Shown here: in pieces, positions 42,299 to 53,237 of the stretch | Layout of the letters: every line of letters begins with the position of its first letter | Numbering within the stretch: the first letter of the stretch is position 1 | From: Lasiodiplodia sp. COLG20 | Lineage: Eukaryota; Ascomycota; Dothideomycetes; Botryosphaeriales; Botryosphaeriaceae | Length of the DNA: 64,000 nt | Assembly (NCBI GenBank): GCA_009801085.1 | Contig: VNWV01000001.1 | Coordinates: forward strand, 8,393,328-8,457,327 | Direction: 5' to 3' | Notes under the pieces: model-generated | What the model was told of the DNA's origin: nothing | What the model saw: only the letters and a program-made list of their open reading frames with translations | The model's database searches: none | Translations under genes and position numbers: made by a program

Positions 42299-45200
42299 CG
42301 CAAATGACACAAGCGAGAGGATAATAAAGGGCATTGATTGTACAGGCGATTAAGGATAGGAAAACAAAGGTTTCCGCGGTACTAGCTGTTTGGGTTGGCG
42401 GATGCTTGCAGGACAGGAGGGCACGAGACCGCAAGACCTTTTCAAAAGTCGCAGAGTAAACGGGTTAGCTGGTCCGACTTGATAAATTAGCTTGAATGCA
42501 AATAAAGTTAAACTTTTGGGTATAGGCTTTTGTGAAAGCCTGAGGACTCCCCTTGGCAGTCATGATAAATGTAGGTACATGGCGGCGGCAGCTCGGGCCG
42601 CGAAACCGCCAATAGATTCCAATAGACGCTGGCGCAGCTTCTGGAAGCAGTATCGAAGCGACCCGACACGATGGTAACTCTATTTTCAACTCTTATTGTT
42701 GCTGCCTGCAGCGCGCCTTCTTTCCTTCGCCTTCGCGCAGACCATCTCGCACAGCTCGATGGGCGGTGGCCAGACGCTCGACGCCCCCCGGTCGACGATT
42801 ACGTAGCGACGCGCACAGGGTGACGGAGTGTCTGATTTCGATTTGCCTTTTCAACACGTACGCTGAGCGCAGGGCACAGCGAAATGACCGAGGCCCCGGC
42901 GGGTATAAGCCGCGGCCGCAAACTCCGACTGCCGAGCAGGTACGGAGTTGGGCCCGTGACGCGTCCTTGGCTTCGATCACACAGCTCAGTTCCGCGCGAC
43001 TGCTGACGGGACACATTTCGCTAAAGGGCGGGTGTGATTTGCTGCGGTTGCACATGATGAGGATGCCCGCGGGCTAGCATTGTTTGCAAGAAAAGGGAAA
43101 GAGAAGGGCCCGAAACGAGTCACACCATCGTTCTAGAAGGACTCCACATGGGTGGCCTGCCTCCCCTACGCGCTCCCTGTCGATTCGGCCCTGGCGCGCC
43201 CCCGGCCACGCGCGCGCCCCAACGCCGTGCCCGCAAACTCTTTCTGTCGATTGCGCTTCTTCGTCGTTCTGGTGGAGCGTTACCGCTGCCAAACCATCCA
43301 TCCCCACCGCTTCACCCGCGCTTTTTGCCTCTTCCTTGTCTGTTTGCCGACGCGTCTGCCCACCCCGCGCACGTCCGCACACCGACATGCGAATCGCATC
43401 TCGTCAGCACACCGAGCAGAAAAATAGACCGTCGCTCCCCAAAGCTTGGTCATGATTAGTGATAACAAGGAAATGAGCACTTTATTCCCGCCGTGCACTG
43501 CGCCAGCCAATCACCCCTCCATTTACGTACGAGTGCATGCGATAGCAGCCCGACTAAGAAAAATCCAAATACCCTAAGTGACTAGTCGCAGCCCTCCGTC
43601 CTAGTCTCCCTACTACTACCCACATCGCTGTCGCCTACCTATGTACCGGGGGGGCGCGCGCCTGAGCCAACGAGCTTAATACATAAAATAATAATAATAA
43701 TAATGCTCCGGGGAGGGAGCGTGTCGGACGCCCTTTACATGTGCGACTAGAGCCAGATTAAAATTAGCAATACACACGCTCGCGTATACGCTTCTCAAAC
43801 ATTTCCCGAATGGTATAGTAGCCGGCGACGGGACCCGCCGACGGTCGCTCGGCGACTGCTATTTAGCGTCGCGTCGCATTCGTGGCGCGGTTTCGGGCAG
43901 AGCACGTATCACGCTGCCCTCCCTCTTTTTTTTTTTCCTTTTTTTTTTCTCGAAAAAAACGCCTCCGCCACTCGTGGATGGCGGTAGAACGATGGCAAAC
44001 GACATCCGAGAGACGAGAAAAATGAGCTTGTGCGCCCACCACTTGCCGTGCCCCGCCGGCCGCCGCCGCTCGGCCTGTTACGGCAATACAAAGGATTTCT
44101 AATAATAAAATCCAATAGACGGTGGGGACACTTATCGTGGGGAAAAAAAAAGGACCTTGGAGAAGGATTGAGCAACATAAAAAGACTTTCGGTAAATTCG
44201 GCAAAGCAGTTGGGCGGGGTGAGTTTTGGGGAGAAGAGTTGGGCTTGCATCATGACTTAAGGTTCTTGAGTAAGGGGTGGACGAGCGTTAAGTTAGTAGG
44301 TGGGGGTCAGAAGGATGGATGATGTTCGGCAGAACCTAACGTCGCATTGCTCTTCTTATCCGTATCTCACTGCTAGTTGGTCGCCCAAATAGGGCAACCC
44401 GGACGAGGGTCAAACACACGGTCCAAGCGCCGGCTCTTTTTGCCCAAGCCCTATCGCTGCATGGTACGAAAAAAAGAGTCACTCGTCGCTGCTGCTGCGC
44501 CCACTCACGTAACCCGAGGTGGCCAAGGAATGTGCAAGCGTGTTTGATGAGATAGAACACGACCATTTAGCCTAGCACGGAATGCACTGCGACTCTATTT
44601 TAGGCAAGCGAGAGGCTCAGGTAGAAACAGAGACGTCGAGTCAGTGTTGGCGCAAAGCGTCGATTCGCGCGCGTCATTCCCGCCCCTCATTCCCGGCGTT
44701 TTGCTTTGACAGAGTGGAGTCGCGAACGGAATCCTGCGGACGGGCAGGCAAGCAAACGGGCGGGCATGTGGCGCGGGCCAATAATGTAGGCAGCCCAGGC
44801 AATGATTACGCCGCAGCCAACGCACACGCTTCCGTTTCCAGCGCCAATGGGCAAATCGTATCTGCGCAGGATCGTGTACGCGGTTAGCGGATGACGATTC
44901 GATGATCAAAATTCGATAGACATTATCCACTTCGCTCTCGCGGGTCATGTGGTTGGGGTGTGATGTGGCGAAGCCACTAAACGAGAAGGATTTTAGACAG
45001 GATTGTGGAAGGTGTAGGAAGCGCGCGGCTTGCCAATGCATGAACTGTTTGTGTGATGCGATCCCCCAATCCGGCCAGCCCAGCCGACAGGGGCGCCCGC
45101 TGCTCCGGCTCCCGGCATGCGGCACCCGGGTCGCTGTAAAATACAACTTCATTCGCCTTTTTGCGAATTCTGCAAAACCACCCTCAGCTATTGGCTGAGG

Positions 45201-45611
45201 CCCACCGCCCAATGATAGCGGCAGCCAAGCCGGCCATCCCCCCTGGAGCTATTGTGAGGCATGGGTCTGCGGGCGAACTTTGCAAGCCCGAACTGGTGGC
45301 CGGATTTGCCGATCACTGCCCGCCAAAGTAGCATCCGCGGCGGCCACCACTTTTCACGGCACATTTCACTTTCTCGGGTGGGCCGATTTGTTTGTCGCCA
45401 TCAATCATTCGTCTTTTCATCTACATAAGATGGCGCAAGGGCCCGGCTTCGCCAGCCCTGTGGAAATTGCCTCCCCCATGATCGTCGATTTTTCTATCAT
45501 ACAAGTCATGCAACCAGAAAGCCCAGATCATAAAAGAAAAAGTGAATGGCAGTGCGTCGGCCTCTGCCGTCCGCATGCCGATGCCGTCCAGTAAGATGTC
45601 ACGGCGCTTCT
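42299..45611. other. Unusually long convergent gap (3.3 kb)
   Basis: Between two stop codons, so no promoter is required here. GC-rich at 42.7-43.45 kb; an (AAT)n tract at about 43686-43704; pyrimidine runs at 43926-43949. Frames up to about 205 codons (44595-45212, minus) lack domains, splice logic and gene-like composition. I recognise no protein or structured RNA gene. Confidence 0.45.
43686..43704. repeat. (AAT)n microsatellite
   Basis: About six AAT/ATA units in a row inside the convergent gap. Confidence 0.8.
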
Positions 45612-46265
45612 TCAGCCAGCCAGAGCCGCCTTGCTCTTGGTCCACCAGTCGATCCGGTCCTGGTCCATGGTGCCGCCAATGCACTGCGTGACGTAGCTCT
45701 CAAAACCGTCCTGGGATCCGGACTGAAGAGCGGTGCGCTGGGCTTCAGTGCACTTGTTCTTAAGGAACCACGCCGCCGAGGCAAAGCTGTACTCGTCGGG
45801 GCTGACCAGCTGGAGAATGGCATCGGCACCGTTGGCCTTGGCATTGTCGACCTCGTCCGATGAGAAGAGAGTGCGCGCGTACTCCTCGTTGTACGTGGCC
45901 GACTGCATGTTGCGCGTGCCCTTGCCCGGAACGTGCTCGTCCTGGCCGTTCATGAAGTGGCCCCAGTTGTACTTGAATTGGCCGCTCTCGTAGAGCATGA
46001 GTGAGATGACGGCAGCCTGCTCGTTGACGTTGGTGATCTGGTACTTGTCGAAGGAGCAGAGGATGGGACCCGCGGCCTGCTCGTTGGTGCGGCACTCATT
46101 GCCGTACTTGGCAGTCGTGTCGCAGGTCGCGGTGGTGGGAGCGATGGTCTTCAGATCGGCAGCAAGGCTGCTGTTGGTGAGGTCGCGCGCGGCCATGTTA
46201 TTGGCCAGCGGCATGGCATGGCCAACGGCGGCCAAAGCGGCAGACAGCAGCGTGAGGGCGTGCAT
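45612..46265 (-). CDS. Small secreted protein of unknown function
   Basis: Single exon, 217 aa. Residues 1-17 form a signal peptide (MHALTLLSAALAAVGHA). The mature part has six Cys (including ATCDTTAKYGNEC, GPILCSF, KNKCTEAQ, VTQCIGG), which could form three disulfides. A helical domain contains ISLMLYESGQFKYNWGHF, SFASAAWFLKNKC and DRIDWWTKSKAAL. I have a weak impression of related secreted proteins in other ascomycetes and of a lysozyme-like helical pattern, but no catalytic motif can be assigned. An effector or extracellular enzyme role is only a guess. A TATA box lies 152 bp upstream. Confidence 0.8.
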   Translation of the reverse strand: MHALTLLSAALAAVGHAMPLANNMAARDLTNSSLAADLKTIAPTTATCDTTAKYGNECRTNEQAAGPILCSFDKYQITNVNEQAAVISLMLYESGQFKYNWGHFMNGQDEHVPGKGTRNMQSATYNEEYARTLFSSDEVDNAKANGADAILQLVSPDEYSFASAAWFLKNKCTEAQRTALQSGSQDGFESYVTQCIGGTMDQDRIDWWTKSKAALAG

Positions 46266-46416
46266 GTTGACGGTTGTCGAGAGATTGGAGAAGAAGTGGA
46301 AATAGAAGAGAGTTGGTGTTGGTGAGAAGAAGAATTGTCGGTTCCAGACCGGGGTATCTTTTAAGAAAGAAAGTAAGGATGGTAGAAGGAATGGAGGCAG
46401 GCGCAGCAGCAGAAGG

Positions 46417-46423
46417 ATTTATA
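46417..46423 (-). promoter_or_regulatory. TATA box of the secreted-protein gene
   Basis: TATAAAT on the minus strand, 152 bp before the start codon at 46265. A TATA-driven small secreted protein suggests condition-dependent expression. Confidence 0.5.
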
Positions 46424-47278
46424 GAAGGATCACAATCAGCACCTGCTGTAGTGAGCACTAGGCGTACAACAATAGCAAGATGAAGTGAGCGCGGCTTGGA
46501 AGGAGCGACTGGCAAAAACGAAGTGCTTTTCTTCTCAGCCTGCGCACACCTGCATCGCTTGCGGAACACGAGCTTATAGACAAAAGCCCAGGGGGCTGAC
46601 AACCCGCAAACATGACCGCGTCCTGAGCCGCCGTCGCGCCAATCGCTGCAGCCGGCGACGCCGCGCGCGTGGCGGCTGGAACAGGAGGAGGTGTTGACTG
46701 CAGAGCTGGCGCTTGAAACAGCCAGGCACCGCACGTGATGGTTGCGTCGATTGGCCATCGGAGCGCGCGGTGTTTTGCGCGCGGGCCGGCCTGTTTCAGA
46801 GGCTGTTTCGTCGCTGGCGATCCCCAATTTAAGTTGGGCCAGCGTGAGCGAGTCAATCGGCACACAAGCTTTTCCCACGCGCGTGAGAGCAGGCATCCGC
46901 CGCGACTCCCATCACTATTGCGCCGGCGATCTGGCACGCTTCCGTTATCCTATTGTGTAGCTACAACTCTCGCCCCGGCTGCGTTTACCGATCCTGCCTG
47001 CCGCGGGCAACAGTTGCCTGGAATGCCGGTTGCGTGCAAGTCGACGACGCCATCTCCACGACTCGGCCCATCTTTCTCAACGGAACATTCCAAATCCCAA
47101 CCAGGTGCCTCCTGGCGTCCCCGGCAGACGCACCCGCTTACGCGAGGCCGAGGGTCGTATCCGTGTAGGAGGGCCATCCACCGGCCCTGAACAACTGTCA
47201 CTAGCTCTCGGACCCCCTCACCCTGGTCGGAGCGCTCACGTGCCGTCATCTATTACCTACCCTCTCCCTACCGGCTTT
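46424..47278. other. Spacer between the secreted-protein and MFS genes
   Basis: Promoter of the secreted-protein gene and 3' region of the transporter. Long open frames on both strands (up to 232 codons, 46198-46896) have no domain and overlap each other; judged spurious. Confidence 0.4.
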
Positions 47279-48948
47279 TTATAGCTTGCCCGACGCATGC
47301 GGATTGATCCTGAGCCGCACAAAAGCGGTCAATCCCGCCGCCGCCAGCGCCATGGAGCCCGCGTAGAAGATTGCCGGCCGGTATGCTTCGAAGCCTGCCT
47401 TCTCACCGCCGTAGGCGTTGAGCAGGAATCCTGCAATAGGCGCTCCCTATCTCGCGATCAGCATCCGTGCCCCCAGATAGGCACGTCGACGTCATGCGAC
47501 CTAGGCACCTACCAGCAAGTATCCGCCAGTCCAGCCCGTGACAATCATGGCCATTGCGACTGCCACGCGGGCCGATCCAAATACGTTGCCCACAACTGTC
47601 GGCATGGTCGAGAAGAAGCCGCCGTTTGCTGCCCCGTTGATCACGACAAACACCGCAAGCGGCGCCACCTTGGTCGATTCAGGCCACAGCGCCAGCATGC
47701 TTAAGGCCGTCAGCATGAACGACATGAAGAGCGTGTTCAGTGGGCCCACGACGTCACTGAGGAACCCGCATCCGATGCGCCCGAATGCGCTCGCAAAGTT
47801 GAAGCCCGCCAGCAGGCCGGCGCCCGTGCTGGCCGACATGCCCAGCGAGTTGCTGTACAGCGGCAGAAAGAAGGGCGGAACGAACAGGGGGAACGTTCCT
47901 ATGGCCCCGGCAAGGAAGATGGTGACGAAGCGATAATCTTTGGCCAGGCGCCTGCGATTGGTGTGAGCATCGTCTGCTGTGAAAGGGGAGGATGATCCCA
48001 CCAATCAATGAACTTCTTTGATTGGATAGACGTGCGCTCCTTGAGCAACCAGGCGGCCGGCAAGCATGTACCAAGGGTCAGCAGCCCGATGACTCGAAAC
48101 GTCCACGCCGGTCCGACCTCCTCGATCAACCGCTCCATGGCCAGAGACGTGACGGCACCGCCGAGCCCCCCGCCGGCGTAGATGATGCCGTTGGCGATGC
48201 CGCGCTTTTTGCTGAAGTACTGGGCGGTGATGGTCGAGACGGTCATATAGCAGTGGCTGTGAGAATAAGCGTTAGCATGCTCCCTGTCTCTCCGCGTATT
48301 GGAGGCACGGTGCACGAAGCGACAGTGCCCACTAATGGCATCCAGCCAGCCAAGTTCATGCGACGGGCGATCACGCCGGACATAGAAGTCGCGGGCTATG
48401 TCCGAAGTAGCAACGTGCATGAAGTAAGCGGGTATATGCGCGCACTTATAGCGCTATAAGTCTTCTTACCTGATGCCCACGCCTGTGATCAGACCGGCAG
48501 TGATGAAAAGGCCGGCGACGCTATGCGTGCAGAAGCCGGCAAACACGTAGCCTAGGCCCAGCAGGGAGGCGCCCAAGAGGCCGGTGGAGCGCGAGCCCAG
48601 CTTGCGCAGGACCTGCGCCGCGGCGGCCGCGAAGACGGCGTTGCACGCGACCGTCACGGAGCCGACGAAGGCGAGCGTCGACGCTGACGAAACGCCCTGC
48701 TGGACTAGGGCGTTCTGGATGACGCCCCAGCAGTACGAGGTTCCGATGAACCACCAGGACAGGAGCGCACCGGAGGCGACAATGACCCAGCCGTAGCCGC
48801 CGTCGGGGACGCTGGCATCGGCTATGCGCGACGCCTCGACGACGTTGTCGGGGTCGGTGGGCGCGGTGGCCTGGGCCCAGGCGGGCGCATCGCGGGAAAC
48901 TGGCTCCAGCTCAACAGCGGTGGTGGTGGTCGTTGCTGTAGCTGACAT
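47279..48948 (-). CDS. Monocarboxylate-type MFS transporter
   Basis: Plasma-membrane transporter of the fungal MCT-like group. Four exons (48948-48470, 48256-48002, 47951-47513, 47446-47279), 446 aa. The cytosolic N-terminus is followed by VPDGGYGWVIV (49-57), the MCT signature before helix 1. About 12 hydrophobic segments follow, with loop 6-7 at ERTSIQSKKFIDWRLAKDYRF, which the second intron interrupts. AQYFSKKRGIANGIIYAGGGLGG is the usual helix 4-5 region. Intron 1 is 213 nt, longer than the others, so an unrecognised small exon there cannot be excluded. Substrate (lactate, pyruvate or other acids) not predictable. Confidence 0.88.
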
Positions 48949-50596
48949 GGCTGGAAGGGGCTTGGCGTGCAGCTAGAAGAAAGGACAGATGCCGTTCATG
49001 GCTACGTGCATAGAGCATTTCACCTTTTAGGCGTTCGCAGGTGCGCGCGCCCTAGCATTGACAGAATGCGGGACCGTTGCAATCGCTCTGGCTATTGCAA
49101 GCACGCTTGCTGCATCCGGCGGCGCACACGCCATTGGCCGGCAGGCAGATGCGAACATGGCTGACGTAAGGAGCACGTCGCCGATGTTTCGTGCGACCTG
49201 GAACCTGCCGGCCGTGGCACGCCCAGGGATGTGTCGCAAAAAGTTTGCAGGTGGCGGGTTTTAAGGTTGCGACGCGCTTGTGCTTTCTTGTGGCCCTGCT
49301 CGGCGCGGATATATCGGATCTGCTGCTACTTGCTCACCTACAAGAGTGGCACACCACTCGCGCCCCGCTATAGCTGCTGTATCACGACCGTCACTCCACG
49401 CCCTGCTCTGCGTGCGACGGGCCCTGAAACAAGGGCGCGCGAGCTTAAGCAGCCGGGTGCTTGTGCCACTGCCCGCGCCTGGGGCAAATACAACAGCCCC
49501 TGATGGAGCGCGTCGCCGACTGCTTCGCAGCCGTTTGCGTCGCCTGGTTCGTCGGATTTTTTTTTTCTTTGCGCCGCTGATTGGGCGGCGGCCGGATCAG
49601 GAGAGGCAAGGCCGCGGTGCTTATCATCATGCACCGTGATCCTTTGGTCGACTAGGCTCGGCCAAGTTACCGTTGCACGTTGGCTGTGGCTGCACCTATT
49701 CTATGAATAATCGATTTGTCGTACCGGCTGCGGCGGAAGGGCACGTAACCCTGCCGCTATTAGGCTGTAGGCGTGAGTAGAAGCACGCAAGCACTGGATG
49801 GGAGGAACACGATGCGCGAGGCCGATCCTGCTCGCAGCAGATCCAGGCGATATTTGTAGACTCACGCTTCACCACCTGCCCCGAGCGCTCCACCACCGCG
49901 CTGCCATTGCTGCACTCACCGGTGCCCGCGGCGTCCACGATCTGCGAGTGTTGCGACGAAGCCTGCGTTGACTACCAGAGGCGCGCCGAGCGAGGTTGCG
50001 GCGTGGCCGCGGGCGCGCGGTGTAAGCGATCTCGTATCAGCAGAGGTGGACGTGGAGGAGCCAGCGCCGCCAGGGGACGTGTTGCGCAGTTGGCTCATCG
50101 CGGGCAGCGAACGCTCGTACTGCCTGGAGCCTCCGCTGCCCGGCCAATTTCAAGCGCAGCGCCACACAACGGCTGCCTCCCCCTGCACGGACGGCCCTAA
50201 AGGTTAATCGCCCTTGGTGCCCTCGGGGCGGTCAATTGCGCGCTAATCTGCTTTATACCTTCGAGCTATATTGGCCGCAATGTTTTACTTTATTAAAGAA
50301 GCCATGCGGGCCCACACTAGGTGCGCGCTTGCATATACATAGACACTCCTCCTCGCCTGCCACCCGCTGCCCAGGCTCCCGAGACAAAGGCGCTCGTCTG
50401 GTGCGTGGCGCCCGTCCCTGCCCGCTTCGTCGTGTGGCATGCGGCCCTTTATTTGCAAGCACTGCTGACATGTGTCATCGCATAGGCTCCGGGAATTTTG
50501 CAATTGCCAAGAATGGAACTGCGATGCGATCAGACTAATAAGAAAGCGCCGCCCATTCTCGACACCACCCCTTCGCAAGACGAGCCGTCTACCACC
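48949..50596. other. Divergent spacer upstream of the MFS transporter and the disordered nuclear-type protein
   Basis: 1.65 kb, GC-rich, holding both promoters. A T run lies near 49557-49567. Small overlapping frames without domains; nothing else recognised. Confidence 0.4.
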
Positions 50597-52690
50597 ATGA
50601 TGGACCTCGACCAGCGCCCGCCCGAGGCCGATCTCCGCCTCACTCACAGCCATCCCTCCCCGGCGCCCGCCCACTCCTCCACCGCGCCCCCTTCTGCTCA
50701 CCACTCTCCCGTACCGGCGCCGCACCAGAAACCCACCCTCCCTCCAATCAGCGGCCGGCCCTCGCCGCCCGCCTCGTCCAGGTCGCGCGAGTACAGTCTG
50801 CCCGCCCAAACACCCACCACCAACGGCCACCGGACCAATGGCCACCAGGTCGCCTATCCCAGTCCCAGTCCGCAGGATGTGTCCATGGACGCCCTCTCGC
50901 GCCTGCAGACGCAGGTGCAGTTCAACACTGCCGGTCTCAGCACCCACCGCCGGGATTTTGAAGCTCTCTCCCAAGGCGTCAACCGCCTCTCCGAAGATAT
51001 GCTCCGCATAGAGAGCCTGGTCATGAGTTTGAGAAAAGATATCATTGCACGTCCAATTGCGCCAGCACCTCCGGCCCAGCCCGCCAGCAGCATCGACGAT
51101 GCAATGCTCGAGAGCTTCGCCACCAACCTGACCAACGTCGCGAACAAGGTCAACGAGGTCGACGGCCTGAAAATGCAGCTCGAGATCGTCAAGCGCCGCG
51201 TAAAGATGATGGAAGAGGCCGTTGCCGCAGCAGCGCCTCCGAACAGCGCACCACAGGCGCCTTCTGTAGCCCCCTACGCCTCTCCTCGGGAAGCAAATCA
51301 AATACAGCCGCCGCATCCTCTGCAGCATGCTCCTCTCCCGCCCGCTCCGCCTCACGCCCAAGCACCCCCTTTCCACACGTCTCCGCCGGTACCCCGTCTG
51401 GGCACTCCGAGTCACGCAGAGCTGCGCCCTGATATTCGGCCAGCGCCTCCAGTTCAACCTTACCATCCTGGGTCTCAGGAGATGCAAGGTGTCGTGCCCG
51501 GAGGTCAGCCAGGCCAGGCGGGCCAGAACAGCGGCTGGGTCTCGGTGAACCCCACTGCGAAGAGACAGCATCCCAACGGAGTAGATAGTCCTATGGACGG
51601 ACGGTCGGAGACGATGGGGTCACCGAAGCGGCCGAAGCTTGCGCCCATCGAGCCACGCGTAGGTCCTGACTCTGCGCCAGCGTCGGCGCCAATGAGATAT
51701 GACCCCGTCGAGAGGGACGCAAGAGACTACCACGCAGAAACCATGCGAGAGCAGCAGCAGTATCCGGCTGCCACGCCGACAACCTTCGTTCCGTACACCT
51801 CCACCGAGCAACCCCATGCCGAAGACAACTGGCATTCTGATGCGCGTGGACCCTCTTCCGCTGGCAAGGAGTCAAGACGCGGAAGAGGAGGTGGTCGTGG
51901 TCGCGGCCGTCGGAGCTTGCCTGCCGACGCTCGCGAACTTGGGACTCCAGAATGGGATAAACCCAACTTTCCGCCCGGACCGGAGGGCTACTATCACATG
52001 GACGTCGGTCCGAACGGTACCAAGGTTCCTCGCGGGAACATTGTGCGCCGTGGCTCGGGTGGCAACGGCCCCATCGCCATGCGGCCTATTGAGATGACGC
52101 GGCCTACTACTAGTGGTGACCCGTATGCTCACACGAAGAAAACTAGAACGAAGCCTGTCCGTAATGCGGATGGCGTCCTCATCCGCAAGGACGGCAGGCC
52201 TGACATGCGTTCGCAAAGCAGCGCTGCGAACTTGCGCAAGGTCCATGCTCGCAAAGAGCAGGAGCGCATCCTGGAACAGCGTGCCAACACGCCAACCTCA
52301 AGTCTTGCCACCGCTCCTATGAGCAACGACAGCCAGAATGGCAGCCAGACAGCCGAAAGCACGCCAGACAAGGAAAATGCTCCGGCCAATGACAAGGATC
52401 GCCACGAAGCCATCATGAAACAGATGTTTCCCAACGGCGTCGATGACCAGGTTAACCGCCGTAACTTCCACGACCAATTCTTCCCGGGTGGAACGTCACC
52501 TACTGTGGCTAAGGTCAAACCTGAAGTCACCAGTCCCTCGGAGCGTTCGGTGTCTGAGGTTGACGAGCCCGCAGAAAGGAGATCTCAGGTCAACGGCCAC
52601 ACTCGGTCGCCCACAGCGGACGTCCACGAGGCGGACAAGATGGACGTCTCCCAAGACCATGTGCCTCAGCCTGTTTCTCAGGCCGCATAA
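50597..52690 (+). CDS. Hypothetical nuclear-type disordered protein
   Basis: Not recognised. Start at 50597 (MMDLDQRPPEAD) chosen for its CACCATG context; an in-frame ATG at 50513 would add 28 residues. 697 aa, single exon. Residues about 1-100 are Pro/Ser/His-rich. A helical segment follows (about 95-215: QTQVQFNTAGLSTHRRDFEA, RIESLVMSLRKDI, NKVNEVDGLKMQLEIVKRRV), likely a coiled coil. Then comes a Pro-rich stretch, a basic GRGGGRGRGRRS patch like an AT-hook, and a block that looks conserved (GTPEWDKPNFPPGPEGYYHM; RNADGVLIRKDGRPDMRSQS; NLRKVHARKEQERILEQ). The C-terminus is acidic. DNA- or chromatin-associated function is plausible from composition only. Confidence 0.72.
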   Translation: MMDLDQRPPEADLRLTHSHPSPAPAHSSTAPPSAHHSPVPAPHQKPTLPPISGRPSPPASSRSREYSLPAQTPTTNGHRTNGHQVAYPSPSPQDVSMDALSRLQTQVQFNTAGLSTHRRDFEALSQGVNRLSEDMLRIESLVMSLRKDIIARPIAPAPPAQPASSIDDAMLESFATNLTNVANKVNEVDGLKMQLEIVKRRVKMMEEAVAAAAPPNSAPQAPSVAPYASPREANQIQPPHPLQHAPLPPAPPHAQAPPFHTSPPVPRLGTPSHAELRPDIRPAPPVQPYHPGSQEMQGVVPGGQPGQAGQNSGWVSVNPTAKRQHPNGVDSPMDGRSETMGSPKRPKLAPIEPRVGPDSAPASAPMRYDPVERDARDYHAETMREQQQYPAATPTTFVPYTSTEQPHAEDNWHSDARGPSSAGKESRRGRGGGRGRGRRSLPADARELGTPEWDKPNFPPGPEGYYHMDVGPNGTKVPRGNIVRRGSGGNGPIAMRPIEMTRPTTSGDPYAHTKKTRTKPVRNADGVLIRKDGRPDMRSQSSAANLRKVHARKEQERILEQRANTPTSSLATAPMSNDSQNGSQTAESTPDKENAPANDKDRHEAIMKQMFPNGVDDQVNRRNFHDQFFPGGTSPTVAKVKPEVTSPSERSVSEVDEPAERRSQVNGHTRSPTADVHEADKMDVSQDHVPQPVSQAA

Positions 52691-53237
52691 TTCACGATAC
52701 GTACGAGAGATTGGAAAGGTGTGATGATGGGATTTCCTTTGGACAATTACATATCGGTTTGACTTTTCGTTTGTGTAACATCAGGAGGCAAGGACAGGTT
52801 GCCACATTTCCTTTAGTTTCTTGGTCACAGACACCGCATGCTGGGCGGGCGGTTGGTTTCTTTGCGTTTACTGGGAGATTTGGTTGATGTGCAAACTGGT
52901 AGATACCCGCAAGCATCTTTTTATTGTCGTAGAGTCAGGGGCGATCATTCAACACATAGCGAGAAGGTTGAAGGGTGCGGGCTTAGTCGCGAAGGATTGG
53001 ATCATGGAATATTTTTTAATACCCTTGCATTATTTCAGAAACAATTCTGACAGTTGTAACATGTAATTACCCTAAGCTGCTGAATGACAGGATGGTGGGG
53101 AAGCATGGTGACGTCGGCTGCACGCGGTTCGAGTCATGGCTCGAATTTCTCCAGCGATTTCGCAGTGCCATTCATCAACTACCGCCAACGTCAACCTCCA
53201 CAGCGCCACGTCCCTGACGTCCCATATTAGCGATACA
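52691..53237. other. Spacer between the hypothetical protein and the HscB gene
   Basis: 3' UTR of the upstream gene and promoter of the HscB gene. GGTTCGAGTC near 53126 resembles a tRNA B box, but no tRNA fold could be built around it. Confidence 0.4.

Noticed and set aside
44595..45212. 205-codon minus frame in the convergent gap
   Set aside because: Composition is not protein-like (many Cys, His, Arg and Pro without order), and there is no domain or good start context.
46198..46896. 232-codon minus frame overlapping the secreted-protein 5' region
   Set aside because: Runs through the TATA box and 5' leader of a convincing gene; no similarity.
53100..53150. Possible tRNA (GGTTCGAGTC B-box-like)
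   Set aside because: No matching A box, anticodon stem or acceptor stem could be built around it.
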